Shown: positions 9,915 through 19,527, numbered from the stretch's first letter. The stretch: DNA of 64,000 bases from Xanthomonas translucens pv. cerealis (GCF_006838285.1 NZ_CP038228.1:2232001-2296000); one strand, 5' to 3'. Notes: generated from the letters alone by a model not told the origin. Numbers and translations: made by a program.

Positions 9915-10700
9915 CTAGCGCGCTACAGCGGCGCGCGTTGCCGCGAAGTAGCGCAGCAGGCGCCGCATTTTGTCCTGCGCCGCAGCGTCGCCGCCATCCT
10001 CGTCCATCCAGCTGGCGTCGGCTTCGGGATGGGGACCGGTCAGCACCACCGTGCCGGCGCCATAGCCGTAGCGGGCCATGGCCACGTCGCCGTTGCGGTA
10101 GTGGGCGATCGGTGCGTAGCCCGACGCGGCCTTGCCGGTGAAATACGGACCGTCCTGATAGTAGAAGCGTTGCAATGTCCCGTCCCAGCGCACCTCGATC
10201 GTATGGTCGCCTTCGTCGTCGATGCCCGAGCCTGGGCGCGCGACCTCCGATTGCAGCGCCACGTCCACCAGGCCGATCCAGTCGCGGTCGGCCAGATACG
10301 CGCCCATGCACAAGCCGAGGAAGCCTTTGCCGCTACGCACGAACGCGCCGATCGCGTCGGCACCATCGTCGCCGATGGCGGCATAGGCGGCAGCGATGTC
10401 CTGCCCGCCGCCGGGCTGGATGTACAGGTCGAATCCGCTCAGCGTGCGGGCGTTCACCTTCAGCGGCTCGCGCTCGCCGACATAGGCGAGTTCGAGCTTC
10501 AGGCCGCTTCCCTGCAACGCTTTCACCACCATTTCCGAACAACCGCGGCAACCGGCCTTGCCCCGGTATACCGCGACTTTCAGCGCGTCACCGGCTGCCG
10601 CTGCCGCATGCGCCGGCAGGGACAGCGCCAGCAGCGATGCCGCCAGCACGGCCCAGCCATGGCGCTTGGCCAGCTGCGGCAAAGCGGACGATCGGTTCAT
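9915..10700 (-). CDS. Exported BPL_N-domain (class I amidotransferase-like) protein
   Basis: A 261-residue protein with an N-terminal signal peptide (WAVLAASLLALSLPAHAAAA) and one domain resembling the N-terminal domain of eukaryotic biotin-protein ligases, a glutamine-amidotransferase-like fold. Supporting motifs are YIQPGGGQDIAAAY and GKGFLGLCMGAYLA, the latter a nucleophile-elbow-like Cys; a late GAGTVVLTGPHPE segment is typical of the family. Two further Cys (CRGCSE) follow the mature N-terminus. AAGGAG lies 6 bases before the ATG. Function unknown; it sits between argH and proB in the same direction without an obvious metabolic link. Confidence 0.8.
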   Translation of the reverse strand: MNRSSALPQLAKRHGWAVLAASLLALSLPAHAAAAAGDALKVAVYRGKAGCRGCSEMVVKALQGSGLKLELAYVGEREPLKVNARTLSGFDLYIQPGGGQDIAAAYAAIGDDGADAIGAFVRSGKGFLGLCMGAYLADRDWIGLVDVALQSEVARPGSGIDDEGDHTIEVRWDGTLQRFYYQDGPYFTGKAASGYAPIAHYRNGDVAMARYGYGAGTVVLTGPHPEADASWMDEDGGDAAAQDKMRRLLRYFAATRAAVAR

Positions 10701-10770
10701 GCATTCTCCTTGCGGTGAAAAGGCAACCCGTAACCCAGTGTGGCAGCGTACGGCCTGCGCCGCGCCGGCC

Positions 10771-12069
10771 TCAGCCGGCCAGCGCGTCCCAGCGCGATTG
10801 CAATTGCGCCAGACGCAGATCGGCGGCGGCGCCGGGCGAGACCCGCGCAGCCAGACTGCCTTCCGGCGTGCGCCCCTGCCCTGCGCTGTCCGCCGACGCG
10901 GCGGCGGCCTGGTAGGCCTCGCGGAACGGCACGCCGGCCAGCGCCGCCTCGACCGCCACATCGGTGGCGTACATGCCCGAGTCGATCGCCGCACGCAGCC
11001 TGTCCTCGCGCCACTCCAGGTTGGCCAGCAGCGCCGGCAGCAGTTCCAGCGCGGCCAGGCCGCGGCCGAAGCCGTGGAAGATCGCGCCCTTGCTGCTCTG
11101 CAGGTCGCGATGGTAGCCGGACGGCAGCGACAGCAGCTGCTCGATCTCGGTGCGCGCCGCGGCCACGCTGGCGTGGGTGGCGCGCATCAGTTCGATCACG
11201 TCCGGGTTGCGCTTGTTGGGCATGATCGAACTGCCGGTGGTGTACTGCGCCGGCAAGGCGACGAAGCCGAACTCGCCGCTGGTGAACAGCGACAGGTCCC
11301 AGGCCAGCCGGCGCAGGTCCAAGGTGGCGCTGCCCAGCGCTTCCAGCGCGGCCATCTCGAACTTGCCGCGCGACAGCTGCGCGTAGATCGGTGAGACCTG
11401 CATGCGCGCGAAGCCGAGCGCGGCGGTGGTGTGCTCGCGGTCGAGCTTGAGGTTGACGCCGTAGCCGGCGGCGGTGCCGAGCGGATTGGCGTCGATCAGG
11501 CGCAGTGTGTCGTGGGCGCGGAGCGCATCGTCGATGAAGGCCTCGGCCCAGCCGGCCCACCACATCCCGGCCGAAGACACTACGGCACGCTGGATATGGG
11601 TGTAGCCCGGCAGCGGCAGCGCCTGCTCGGCCTGCGCGCGGTCCAGCGCGACCTTGGCGATCTCGCGGCTCAGCTGCGCCAGTTGCGCCAGCCGTTCCTT
11701 CAGCCACAGGCGGGTGGCGACCAGGATCTGGTCGTTGCGGCTGCGCCCGGTATGGATCTTGCGGCCAGCGTCGCCCAGGCGCTCGGTCAGGCGCGCCTCG
11801 ATCGCCGAGTGGCCGTCCTCGAAGCGCGCGTCGAGCACGAATGCGCCGCTGCGGAAATCCTCGGCCAGGATCGCCAGCTCGCGCTGCAGCCCGGCCAGTT
11901 CGTCGGCCGAGAGGATGCCGATGCGCTGCAGGCCTTCGGCATGCGCGCCGCTGGCGGCGATGTCGTGCAGGAAGAATTCGCGGTCCAGGATCACGTCGTC
12001 GCCGGCCAGGAACGCCTGGATCTTGGCATCGACGGCGACGCCGGGTTTTTGCCAGAGGAGATTGGTCAT
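10771..12069 (-). CDS. argH: Argininosuccinate lyase
   Basis: Last enzyme of arginine synthesis, splitting argininosuccinate to arginine and fumarate; a homotetramer of the fumarase/aspartase superfamily. It is 432 residues. Visible are [23 protein letters not shown] and the superfamily signature [12 protein letters not shown]. It is a shorter xanthomonad variant than the 450-460 residue E. coli type but has all signature regions. It follows argC by 37 bases; a short GGGACC repeat tract fills part of that gap. Confidence 0.96.
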   Translation of the reverse strand: MTNLLWQKPGVAVDAKIQAFLAGDDVILDREFFLHDIAASGAHAEGLQRIGILSADELAGLQRELAILAEDFRSGAFVLDARFEDGHSAIEARLTERLGDAGRKIHTGRSRNDQILVATRLWLKERLAQLAQLSREIAKVALDRAQAEQALPLPGYTHIQRAVVSSAGMWWAGWAEAFIDDALRAHDTLRLIDANPLGTAAGYGVNLKLDREHTTAALGFARMQVSPIYAQLSRGKFEMAALEALGSATLDLRRLAWDLSLFTSGEFGFVALPAQYTTGSSIMPNKRNPDVIELMRATHASVAAARTEIEQLLSLPSGYHRDLQSSKGAIFHGFGRGLAALELLPALLANLEWREDRLRAAIDSGMYATDVAVEAALAGVPFREAYQAAAASADSAGQGRTPEGSLAARVSPGAAADLRLAQLQSRWDALAG

Positions 12070-12106
12070 GCGGGGTCCTTTGGGGACCGGGGACCGGTCC
12101 CGATCA

Positions 12107-13060
12107 TCACAGCGGGATCGCGCTCAGCTCGTCCAAGCCCAGCGCCAGATTCAGATTCTGCATCGCCTGCGTCGCCGCACCCTTGAGCAGGTTGTCCAGG
12201 GTCGCCACGACCACCAGGCGCTTGTTGCCCGGCGCCAGGGTGAAGCCGCCGATCTGCACGCCATGCTTGCCGGCGATGCGGCTGACCCACGGCGCGGCGT
12301 CAAGCACCTCGATCAGCGGCTCGCCGGCGTAGCGCTCGCGGTAGCGGCGCTGGATCGCGTCCAGCGTCAGCGGTTGTTGCAGCCATAGGTTCACGGTCAT
12401 GCTGATGCCGCGGAAGTGCGAAGCCACGTGCGGCATGAACTCCACCGGCACGCCCAGTTGCGCGGACACTTCGCGCTCGTGCATGTGGTCGGTCAGCGCA
12501 TACGGCATCAGGTTGTCGCGCAGCAGCTCGGGGTTGTTCTTGTCCGACGGCGTGGTGCCGGCGCCGGAATAGCCGGACACGCCGAAGCACTGCGGCGGCC
12601 CTGCCAGTTGGTCGAGCAGCGGTGCGATCGCCAGCTGCATCGCGGTGGCGTAGCAACCGGGATTGCTGATCCGCTTCTGCCCGGCGTAGCGGCGGCGGGT
12701 CAGTTCAGGCAGGCCGTAGTACCAACTGGGATCGAAGCGGTAATCGGCCGACAGATCGACGACGATGGTCTCGGCAGCCGCCGCCTCCAGCGACGCCACG
12801 TAGGGCGCGGCCTTGCCGTTGGGCAGCGCCAGCACCACCGCATCGGCACGCTTGGCCGCGACCGCATCGGCGTCCAGATTTTCGTAGCGCAATTCGCCGC
12901 GGTAATCTGCGCTGTGCTCGGCCACGCGCTGGCCGGCCAGCTCGCGCGAGGACACGAAGGCCAGCTGCAGCCGCGGATGCGCGGCGACCAGCTTGATCAG
13001 TTCGGCGCCGGTATGGCCGCGCGCGCCGACGATACCGACGCTGTAGGTGTTCGAAGTCAT
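12107..13060 (-). CDS. argC: N-acetyl-gamma-glutamyl-phosphate reductase
   Basis: NADPH-dependent reduction of N-acetylglutamyl phosphate to the semialdehyde, the third arginine step. It is 317 residues with the N-terminal nucleotide-binding [16 protein letters not shown] and the catalytic-Cys signature [13 protein letters not shown]. The ATG at 13060 overlaps the stop of the upstream GNAT gene as ATGA, indicating translational coupling. The longer open frame upstream of 13060 belongs to a different reading of the GNAT gene. Confidence 0.96.
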   Translation of the reverse strand: MTSNTYSVGIVGARGHTGAELIKLVAAHPRLQLAFVSSRELAGQRVAEHSADYRGELRYENLDADAVAAKRADAVVLALPNGKAAPYVASLEAAAAETIVVDLSADYRFDPSWYYGLPELTRRRYAGQKRISNPGCYATAMQLAIAPLLDQLAGPPQCFGVSGYSGAGTTPSDKNNPELLRDNLMPYALTDHMHEREVSAQLGVPVEFMPHVASHFRGISMTVNLWLQQPLTLDAIQRRYRERYAGEPLIEVLDAAPWVSRIAGKHGVQIGGFTLAPGNKRLVVVATLDNLLKGAATQAMQNLNLALGLDELSAIPL

Positions 13061-13668
13061 GTATGCGAGTCCAGGCGGAACTGCAAGTGGCGTTTCACCC
13101 CGGCCCATTCCGTATCGATGATGGAGAACACCACGGTGTCGCGCGGGGTGCCGTCGGCGTGGCGTTTGTGGTTGCGCAGCACGCCGTCCTGCTTGGCGCC
13201 GAGGCGGGCGATGGCGGCGCGCGAGGCGTGGTTGAACCAGCTGGTTTCGAAGCCGACGCTGATGCAGCGCAAGGTTTCGAACGCGTACTGCAGCAGCATG
13301 CGCTTGACTTCGGTATTGACCCCGCTGCGCTGCACGCGCGGCGCATACCAGGTGTAGCCGATCAGCAGCGTCGGCACCTCGGCGTCCAGGCCGTAGCAGC
13401 GGGTGCTGCCGACGACCGCGCCGGCCGCGTCGCGCACCACGAACGGCAGCACCCGGCCCTGCGCCTGCGCGTCCAGCGCCGCAGCCACGTAGCCATCGAC
13501 CTGATCCGCGGCCGGCACGCTGGTGTACCACAGCCGCTCCAGGCCGCTGCCGTGCAGCGCCGCGCGCAAGGCCTCGGCATGCGCATGCCGCAACGGCTCC
13601 AGCGAGGCGTGCCGGCCCTGCAGGGTCGGCACGTCGCGCCACAGCGCAGGCAACAGGTCCAGACGCAT
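13057..13668 (-). CDS. GNAT-family N-acetyltransferase in the arginine operon
   Basis: A 203-residue acetyltransferase of the RimJ/RimL type (acceptor region [17 protein letters not shown]; acetyl-CoA-binding [18 protein letters not shown]; terminal [18 protein letters not shown]). It sits between argB and argC with a 5-base gap and an ATGA overlap, so it is fully embedded in the operon. The substrate is unknown. Because the argB product already carries an N-acetylglutamate synthase domain, this protein is not needed for that step and may acetylate something else. Confidence 0.85.
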   Translation of the reverse strand: MRLDLLPALWRDVPTLQGRHASLEPLRHAHAEALRAALHGSGLERLWYTSVPAADQVDGYVAAALDAQAQGRVLPFVVRDAAGAVVGSTRCYGLDAEVPTLLIGYTWYAPRVQRSGVNTEVKRMLLQYAFETLRCISVGFETSWFNHASRAAIARLGAKQDGVLRNHKRHADGTPRDTVVFSIIDTEWAGVKRHLQFRLDSHT

Positions 13669-13673
13669 CGCGC

Positions 13674-14990
13674 TCAGCCCAGCAAGGTCGGCGTGCGCGT
13701 GGCGCAATGCGCCACGCAGTGCTGGATCTGCTCGAAGTTCTCCAGCCCGTACCAGAACACCTTCCACTTCTCCTGCTTGAAGCAGCCGTCGGATTCGGCG
13801 TAGTAGAAGATGTTGACCTGGTTGTTGTGGCGCGAGCGCCAGAACAGCTGCGGGGTCTCCTCGCGCATCACGTTCCACACCGCGCGGCCCAGGCCTTCGC
13901 CCTGCGCGTCGTCGAGCACCGCGAACTTGTCCAGGTAGGTGTAGCCGTCCTCGTGGGTCAGGATCACCGCGGCGCGGTAGTTTTCGCTGACGTAGGCGCG
14001 CAGCAGCCGGGTCTTGTCGAAATACTCCGGCACCAGGGTGCGGCCGAAGCTGGATTGGATCAGCGACTTCAGCCGCTGCGTGTCCAGCTCGCGCCACGCC
14101 GTGGCGCGCAGCACCTTCTCGCCGCGCCGCACCAGCGTGCCCGAGCCCTTGTGGGTGAACAGTTCCTTGGCCAGATCGGCCGGGCGCGTGATCGACACTG
14201 ACGATTCCAGCGGCAGGCGGTCCAGCAGATCCTTGATCTGCTCGATCTTGACCCGCATGCCGCCGTTGATCCACGGTTGCTGCATCAGGTGCGCGTATTC
14301 GGTGGACAAGTTGATCGAATCGATCACCTTGCCGTCCGCGTCGAGCAGCCCGCCGGTGCCGGTGAGGAAGATGATCTTGTACGGCTGCAGTTCCTGCACC
14401 AGTTCGTTGGCGGCGAAATCGGCGTTGATGTTGAGGATCTGCCCGCTCGGGGTTTCGCCCAGGCTGGTGATCACCGGGATCGAGCCGGCCTGCAGGCTGG
14501 CCTCGATCGGCGCCAGGTTCACCGCCTTGACCTCGCCGACCAGGCCGTAGGTGTCGCGGTCCAGATACTGCGCCTCGAACACGCCGCCGGTGATCGAGGT
14601 GGCGCGCGCGCCGTTCTGCTGCAGCGCTTCCACCAGCTTGAGGTTGGAGGACTGGAACACCTTGCGCACGATCGCCAGCGCTTCCGGCGAGGTCACCCGC
14701 AGGCCGTTGACGGTCTGCTTCTCGATGCCGGCGGCGGACAGCTCCGCGTCCAGCTGCGGGCCGGCGCCGTGCAGCACGATCGGGGTCAAGCCGACTTCCT
14801 GCAGGAACGACAGCGAGGAGGTCAGCGCCTCCAGGTCGTCGCGCAGCACCGCGCCGCCGACCTTGACCACGGCGAAGCGCTTGGCGTCCAGCTGCGAAAA
14901 GCGCTTGAGATACTGGCTGATCTCCTTGGCGCTGGCCATGCTCGAGAGCAGGCGGACGATGGTCTGGCGGGTTTGCTTGTTGGCGTGCAT
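13674..14990 (-). CDS. argB: Bifunctional N-acetylglutamate synthase/kinase
   Basis: A 438-residue fusion: an amino-acid-kinase domain ([51 protein letters not shown]) followed from about residue 280 by a GNAT-type domain ([36 protein letters not shown]). Proteins of this vertebrate-like NAGS-K type are known in Xanthomonas and carry both the acetylglutamate synthase and kinase activities, feeding the first two arginine steps. The chosen ATG is at 14990; a later Met ([11 protein letters not shown]) is a possible alternative start. It ends 5 bases before the GNAT gene. Confidence 0.93.
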   Translation of the reverse strand: MHANKQTRQTIVRLLSSMASAKEISQYLKRFSQLDAKRFAVVKVGGAVLRDDLEALTSSLSFLQEVGLTPIVLHGAGPQLDAELSAAGIEKQTVNGLRVTSPEALAIVRKVFQSSNLKLVEALQQNGARATSITGGVFEAQYLDRDTYGLVGEVKAVNLAPIEASLQAGSIPVITSLGETPSGQILNINADFAANELVQELQPYKIIFLTGTGGLLDADGKVIDSINLSTEYAHLMQQPWINGGMRVKIEQIKDLLDRLPLESSVSITRPADLAKELFTHKGSGTLVRRGEKVLRATAWRELDTQRLKSLIQSSFGRTLVPEYFDKTRLLRAYVSENYRAAVILTHEDGYTYLDKFAVLDDAQGEGLGRAVWNVMREETPQLFWRSRHNNQVNIFYYAESDGCFKQEKWKVFWYGLENFEQIQHCVAHCATRTPTLLG

Positions 14991-15049
14991 GGCGGTGATG
15001 GCGGTTCCGTGATCCGGGATGGAAGGGCCGTAGCCCCGGCGGCGCGTGC

Positions 15050-16147
15050 TCAGCGCACGCCGTTGATGATGCGGTCCACCGAGCTCGCATAGCGCTGCAA
15101 CTGCTGCAGCGTCACGAACTCGTCGGCGGTGTGCGCCTGGGCGATGTCGCCCGGGCCGTACACCAGCGCGGTGTAGCCGCCGGCCGAGAACAGCGAGGCC
15201 TCGGTCCAGAAGTCCACCGCATTGCCGATCGGCAGGTGCAGCGCATCGGCGACGTCGCGCGCGGCCAGGCGCTTGTCCTCGGCATGCGCGATGTCGCCGG
15301 AAGGCAGGCTCGGCCCGCGGAAGGTCTCCTCGAAGTGCGCCGCGGCCGGATCGGCGAAGCCGGCGAAGCTCGCCAGCAGCGCGTCCACGTCCATCGACGG
15401 CAGTGGACGGAAGCCGAACCGCAGCTCCGCGGCCGGCGCGATCATGTTGGCCTTGATCCCGCCCTCGACCCGGCCGATGTTGAAGCGCAGCCCGGTCAGG
15501 CCGCCGAAGCGCGCATGCGCCAACGACTCGACATGGTCCAGGGCCTTGCCGCCCCAGCGCAGCGCCTGGTGCAGCGCGCTGGCCGAGGGATCCTGCTTGC
15601 CCGACGCATGCCCGGCGCGGCCGGCGAAGCGCATCAGCACCGAACTGATGCCGCGATGCGCCAGCACCGCCTCGCTCATCGTCGGCTCGGCCACCAACAC
15701 CGCCTCGTAGGGAATACGGCGTTGCAGGAACGCGGCGATGCAGCGCGGATCGTTGGCTTCCTCGTCGCTGGAGAACAGGAACGCGGCGTCGCCGTCGCCG
15801 GCATTGGCCGCCGCCAGCAGCGCCGCGGCCGCGCCCTTGATGTCGCACACGCCCAGGCCGATCACCCGTTCCTCGGTGCGGCGCATGACATGCGGGTCGG
15901 CGCTCCAGTGCGGCGAATCCGGCACCGTGTCCAGGTGCACGTTGAACAGGTACTGGGGCGTGCCGCGCACCGCGTACAGGCTGACCGCGCCGGCGCCGTG
16001 GTCGATCACCTCGACCTGGAACCCGGGCAACTGGGCACGCAGGTAATCGAAGATGCCGCCGGTGCCGATCGCACGCGGCGGATTGCGGGTATCGAAGGAC
16101 ACCAGCTGGTGCAGATGCGCGAGGGTGGGTTCGAGCAGATCGGTCAT
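15050..16147 (-). CDS. argE': N-acetyl-L-citrulline deacetylase
   Basis: M20-family zinc deacetylase, 365 residues. Metal-site regions are visible: [30 protein letters not shown] and [11 protein letters not shown], with a dimerisation domain from about residue 165. In xanthomonads the carbamoyltransferase works on acetylornithine, so this enzyme removes the acetyl group from acetylcitrulline rather than acetylornithine; that assignment rests on the neighbouring argF'. The frame is open to 16261, but the extra N-terminus is translated repeat element DNA; the ATG at 16147 ([12 protein letters not shown]) is the start. Confidence 0.93.
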   Translation of the reverse strand: MTDLLEPTLAHLHQLVSFDTRNPPRAIGTGGIFDYLRAQLPGFQVEVIDHGAGAVSLYAVRGTPQYLFNVHLDTVPDSPHWSADPHVMRRTEERVIGLGVCDIKGAAAALLAAANAGDGDAAFLFSSDEEANDPRCIAAFLQRRIPYEAVLVAEPTMSEAVLAHRGISSVLMRFAGRAGHASGKQDPSASALHQALRWGGKALDHVESLAHARFGGLTGLRFNIGRVEGGIKANMIAPAAELRFGFRPLPSMDVDALLASFAGFADPAAAHFEETFRGPSLPSGDIAHAEDKRLAARDVADALHLPIGNAVDFWTEASLFSAGGYTALVYGPGDIAQAHTADEFVTLQQLQRYASSVDRIINGVR

Positions 16148-16185
16148 GTCGGTTGCGGCAACGGCCTGGCAGAGGTGCAGAGTTT

Positions 16186-16357
16186 CTTCTCCCTTCGGGA
16201 GAAGGTGCCCCGAAGGGGCGGATGAGGGTACGGGCGACGCCTGGTGAATCGAATCTCGCATGAGCGGGGAAGGTGCGGGGAAGCTCGCAGGTCGAAACGT
16301 TGCGATGCTGCGCCCGTACCCTCACCCCCAACCGCTCTCCCGGGGGGAGAGGGGCTT
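16186..16357. repeat. TACCCTCACCCC intergenic element, copy A
   Basis: Between argE' and argG. Its left end is a CTTCTCCC-ttc-GGGAGAAG hairpin followed by GGGGCGGATGAGGGTACG; its right end is CCCGTACCCTCACCCC followed by a CTCTCCC/GGGAGAG hairpin. GGATGAGGGTACG and CGTACCCTCA(C)CC are inverted to each other, so the whole element folds on itself. Copies B (21135-21304) and C (47184-47335) share this layout. Confidence 0.8.
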
Positions 16358-16362
16358 TATCC

Positions 16363-17604
16363 TCAGCGATTGACCTGGGCGTACAGCGTGGAGCTCATCC
16401 CGAACAGCTTGATGAAGCCTTCCGCCTCGGCCACGCCCCAGTCCGCCGACTGCGCGTAGGTCGCGCCCTTGGCGTTGAGCAGGTGCGGCGACTTCACCGC
16501 CACCGCATCGACGCGGCCGCCGCGGGTTTCCAGCGTCACTTCGCCGTTGACCTTGGCCTGCGAGGAATCCAGGAACGCCTCCAGGTCGGTCTTCAACGGA
16601 TCGTGGTAGAAGCCTTCGTAGACCAGCTCCACCCACTTGCGCGCCACCTCCGGCTTGAAGCGGTTCTGCTGCTTGGTCAGCACCGCGTCTTCCAGCGCGC
16701 GGTGCGCGGCCAGCAGCGCGATCAGGCCCGGTGCCTCGAACACGATGCGGCCCTTCAGCCCGATCACGGTGTCGCCGGTGTACATGCCGCGGCCCACGCC
16801 GTACGGGGCGAACAGCTTGTTGAGCTTAGCCAGCAGCTTGGCGCCTTCCAGCGGCTTGCCGTCCACAGCCACCGCTTCGCCGTGCTCGAACTTCAGGGTC
16901 ACCGTCAGCGGCTCGATCGGCCACGCGCTGCGCGGCGCGCACCAGCCGCGGGTGCCCTCGCCCGGCGCTTCCCAGCGATCGATCTCGCCGCCGGACATGG
17001 TCACGCCGAGCAGGTTCTCGTTGATCGTGTAGGCCTTCTGCTTGGCACGCACGCCGAAGCCGCGTTCTTCCAGATACTTCTGCTCGTAGGCGCGGGTCTG
17101 GGTGTGCTCCTTCTGGATCTCGCGGATCGGGGCGACGATCTCGTAATCGCCCAGCGCCTTCACCGCCAGGTCGAAGCGCACCTGGTCGTTGCCCATGCCG
17201 GTGCAGCCGTGCGCGATGACCCGGGTGCCCAGCGCGTCGGCGCGCTTGAGCGCGGCATCGACGATCAGGTAGCGGTCGGACACCAGCAACGGATACTGGC
17301 CCTGGTAGCCCTCGCCGGCCCACACGAACGGCTTGACGAAACCGCTCCAGATCGCCGGGCCGCCATCGACGGTGACGTGGCTGGCCGCGCCCAGCTCGGC
17401 GGCGCGCTTCTCGATGAAATCGCGCTCCTCGTCGTCCACCCCGCCGGTATCGGCGAACACCGTGTGCACGGCGTAGCCCTTGGCCTGCAGATAGGGAATG
17501 CAGAAGCTGGTGTCCAGGCCGCCGGAGAAGGCCAGGACGATGTCCTTGCTGCCGGGACCGGTGACCGGGGACCGGGGACCGGCGGAAGCGTCGGATTGAG
17601 ACAT
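16363..17604 (-). CDS. argG: Argininosuccinate synthase
   Basis: ATP-dependent condensation of citrulline and aspartate, 413 residues. The PP-loop is [31 protein letters not shown] and [15 protein letters not shown] follow. The normal start of the fold is near residue 20; the first 19 residues (including [14 protein letters not shown]) are encoded by a GGGACC-type heptamer repeat that has entered the 5' end of the reading frame. The ATG at 17604 gives this extension; no better-placed start lies between the repeat and the PP-loop. It is co-oriented with argF' (57 bases upstream) and argE'. Confidence 0.96.
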   Translation of the reverse strand: MSQSDASAGPRSPVTGPGSKDIVLAFSGGLDTSFCIPYLQAKGYAVHTVFADTGGVDDEERDFIEKRAAELGAASHVTVDGGPAIWSGFVKPFVWAGEGYQGQYPLLVSDRYLIVDAALKRADALGTRVIAHGCTGMGNDQVRFDLAVKALGDYEIVAPIREIQKEHTQTRAYEQKYLEERGFGVRAKQKAYTINENLLGVTMSGGEIDRWEAPGEGTRGWCAPRSAWPIEPLTVTLKFEHGEAVAVDGKPLEGAKLLAKLNKLFAPYGVGRGMYTGDTVIGLKGRIVFEAPGLIALLAAHRALEDAVLTKQQNRFKPEVARKWVELVYEGFYHDPLKTDLEAFLDSSQAKVNGEVTLETRGGRVDAVAVKSPHLLNAKGATYAQSADWGVAEAEGFIKLFGMSSTLYAQVNR

Positions 17605-17695
17605 GAAAGAACTCCTGTGAGGAATATCGGTTGTTGAAGGAAAGGCGGAAAAATCTGCTGTCTACCGGTCCCCGGTCCCCGGTCCCTGGTCCCGG
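17553..17695. repeat. Facing heptamer tracts across the argF'-argG junction
   Basis: A GGGACCG-type tract at about 17553-17582 (inside the argG 5' end) faces GGTCCCC units at about 17665-17695 (inside the argF' 3' end, coding for its DQGPGTGDR tail). The two tracts are reverse complements and could pair in the mRNA across the argG start. Confidence 0.75.
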
Positions 17696-18705
17696 CGCTG
17701 GCCGACCAACGCCGCCATCACCGCCTTCTGCACGTGCAGCCGGTTCTCGGCCTCGTCGATGGCGATGCAGTTGGGCGAATCCATCACCGCGTCGGTAGCC
17801 TTGACGTTACGGCGCAGCGGCAGGCAGTGCGAGAACACGCCGTTGTTGGTCAGCGCCATCTTGCGCTCGTCGACGATGAAGTGCCGGTACTGGTCGCGGA
17901 TCGGCGTCTCCGGGCCCCAGTTGCCGAAGAACGGCAGCGCGCCCCAGCTCTTGGCATACACCACGTCGGCACCGGCATAGGCGCTGTCGATGTCGTGGCT
18001 GACCTGCAGCGAGCCGCCGCTCTCGGCCACGTTCTGCGCGGCCCAGTCCATGTAGCGTTGGTCCAGCACATAATCCGGGGTCGGGCACAGCAGGGTCACG
18101 TCCATGCCCAAGCGGGTGGCGATGGTCAGCGCCGAATTGGCCACCGCGGTGTTCAGCGGCTTGGGATGGTAGGTCCAGGTCAGCACGTACTTCTTGCCGC
18201 GCAGGTCCTGGCTGCCGAAATGCTCCTGCAGCGCCAGCGCGTGCGCCAGCTCCTGGCAAGGGTGGGTAATGGTCTCCATGTTGATCACCGGCACCGGCGA
18301 GTACCTGGCGAAGCTCTTCAGCACCAGGTCTTCGCGGTCCTTGGACCAGTCCACAAACTTCGGGAACGCGCGCACCCCGATCAGATCGACGTAGCGGCCG
18401 AGCACCCGCGCCACCTCGGCGATGTGCTCCTCGGTGTCGCCGTCCATCACCGTACCCAGGTCGAACTCGATCGGCCAGGCGTCCTTGCCCGGCTGCAGCA
18501 CCACCGCATGCCCGCCCAGCTGGAACGCGCCCAGCTCGAAGCTGGTACGGGTGCGCATCGACGGGTTGAAGAACACCAGCGCGATCGACTTGCCCTTCAG
18601 CTCGCTGCCCAGTTTGTTGCGCTTGAACAGCGCCGCCTGGGTCAACAGCGCATCCAGTTCGGCCCGGCTCCAGTCCTGGGTGTTCAAGAAGTGCTTCAGA
18701 GACAT
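17662..18705 (-). CDS. argF': N-acetylornithine carbamoyltransferase
   Basis: Transfers carbamoyl phosphate to N-acetylornithine to give N-acetylcitrulline, the step that sets the xanthomonad arginine route apart from the ornithine route. It is 347 residues. Visible are the carbamoyl-phosphate site FFNPSMRTRTSFELGAFQLG, the insertion AWPIEFDLGTVMDGDTEEH characteristic of this subfamily, THPCQELAHALAL, and SHCLPLRRNVKATD near the C-terminus. It is the first gene of the arginine operon; AAGGA lies upstream of the ATG. The leader region 18706-18955 contains an attenuator-like structure. The last residues are repeat-encoded. Confidence 0.95.
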   Translation of the reverse strand: MSLKHFLNTQDWSRAELDALLTQAALFKRNKLGSELKGKSIALVFFNPSMRTRTSFELGAFQLGGHAVVLQPGKDAWPIEFDLGTVMDGDTEEHIAEVARVLGRYVDLIGVRAFPKFVDWSKDREDLVLKSFARYSPVPVINMETITHPCQELAHALALQEHFGSQDLRGKKYVLTWTYHPKPLNTAVANSALTIATRLGMDVTLLCPTPDYVLDQRYMDWAAQNVAESGGSLQVSHDIDSAYAGADVVYAKSWGALPFFGNWGPETPIRDQYRHFIVDERKMALTNNGVFSHCLPLRRNVKATDAVMDSPNCIAIDEAENRLHVQKAVMAALVGQRRDQGPGTGDR

Positions 18706-18815
18706 CGGTCCATCCTTTGCTGCGTGGGGCCACCGCGACGGTGGCGTGCGCGGGACGCGCAGGAGTTGCTCGGTAGTTCTTTACGGGTGAAACCTTTCCG
18801 CAGGATGAAAACGAA

Positions 18816-18840
18816 AAAACCCAGCCTAGGGCTGGGTTTT
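18816..18840 (-). terminator. Intrinsic terminator in the arg operon leader (attenuator)
   Basis: Read on the minus strand: AAAACCCAGCC, loop CTA, GGCTGGGTTTT, then a run continuing to six T. The stem is a perfect 11 bp. It lies 25 bases after the stop of a 29-codon leader ORF and 110 bases before argF'. Its 5' arm (ACCCAGCC) is also complementary to GGCTGGGT at 18868-18875, which allows an alternative antiterminator. It could also simply end transcription of the upstream gene (stop at 19003). Confidence 0.75.
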
Positions 18841-18865
18841 CAGAACGAACGGCACAGCGCTCCGG

Positions 18866-18955
18866 TTACCCAGCCAGGATGTGGGATTCCGGTCGGCGCG
18901 CGCGCGATGTCATGCCCGAGGCGCTGAGATCGTGCTGAGGAAGGTTCGCTTTCAT
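18866..18955 (-). CDS. Putative arginine leader peptide
   Basis: A 29-codon ORF ending 25 bases before the terminator at 18816-18840. Residues 18-21 are Arg-Ala-Arg-Arg (CGC GCG CGC CGA), followed by eight codons and TAA. GAGGA lies 9 bases upstream of the ATG. Its last codons (CTG GCT GGG TAA) contain GGCTGGGT, which can pair with the terminator's 5' arm. A ribosome stalled on the Arg codons would leave that segment free; one that reaches the stop would cover it. Only three Arg codons are present, and nothing proves translation. A shorter version could start at the internal ATG (MTSRARR). Confidence 0.5.
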   Translation of the reverse strand: MKANLPQHDLSASGMTSRARRPESHILAG

Positions 18956-19002
18956 CGGCGCGCATCCTCGCACGCGCACGACGCAGGCGCAAGCGCGCAC
19001 GC

Positions 19003-19527
19003 TCAGCGCGGCGGCACCAGGACCGCGTCGGGCACGTACGGCGCCACCGACACGCGGATGCGCAATCGGTTGCCCGGGTCCTCCGGCAGCCGCGAGCGGT
19101 ACTTGGTGCCCTTGTAGACGTAGTCCACGTCGTAGGCGATCGGACGCCGGAACTCGCGACCGACCTCGACGGTGCGGCAATTGCGTCCGCTCGACGGCGC
19201 TGGCGCAACGGCCACCGGTGCCGGCGCATCGTGGCGGCGGCTGAAGATGTCCTTCACCGAATCCATCAACCGGTTCAAGCGGCTGTCGTCTTCCGGCTGC
19301 GCCGGGACGGGCGATGGCGCCGGGGTCTGCACCGGGTCGCATTGTTGTTCGGTGCGGGTGGCGCGCAGGGTCTGGTACACCGGCTCCACGTTCAATACCT
19401 GCGCGTAGTCGAGCCTGACGTTCTCGATCACCGCCACGCGGTTGCGCGCCTCGTTGTCCTGCGCCCAGGCCGGCACGGCGACGCATGCGAACAGGCCGAC
19501 CAGCGGCAACAACAGGTTCGGACGCAT
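19003..19527 (-). CDS. Secreted UmoD-like protein of unknown function
   Basis: A 174-residue protein with a clear signal peptide (NLLLPLVGLFACVAVPAWA). The N-terminal mature part (VRLDYAQVLNVEPVYQTLR) and the C-terminal part (YVYKGTKYRSRLPEDPGNRL, then RIRVSVAPY) resemble the flanks of UmoD/YcfJ glycine-zipper proteins. The glycine-zipper membrane segment expected between them is replaced by a Pro-rich linker with a short charged helix. Two Cys (EQQC and RNC) flank the linker. It is divergent from cysS and upstream of the arg leader; no terminator precedes the arg leader other than the one described there. Confidence 0.7.
   Translation of the reverse strand: MRPNLLLPLVGLFACVAVPAWAQDNEARNRVAVIENVRLDYAQVLNVEPVYQTLRATRTEQQCDPVQTPAPSPVPAQPEDDSRLNRLMDSVKDIFSRRHDAPAPVAVAPAPSSGRNCRTVEVGREFRRPIAYDVDYVYKGTKYRSRLPEDPGNRLRIRVSVAPYVPDAVLVPPR

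Noticed and set aside
12107..13642. 511-residue version of ArgC
   Set aside because: The extra N-terminus is an off-frame reading of the GNAT gene; the proper start is the ATG at 13060.
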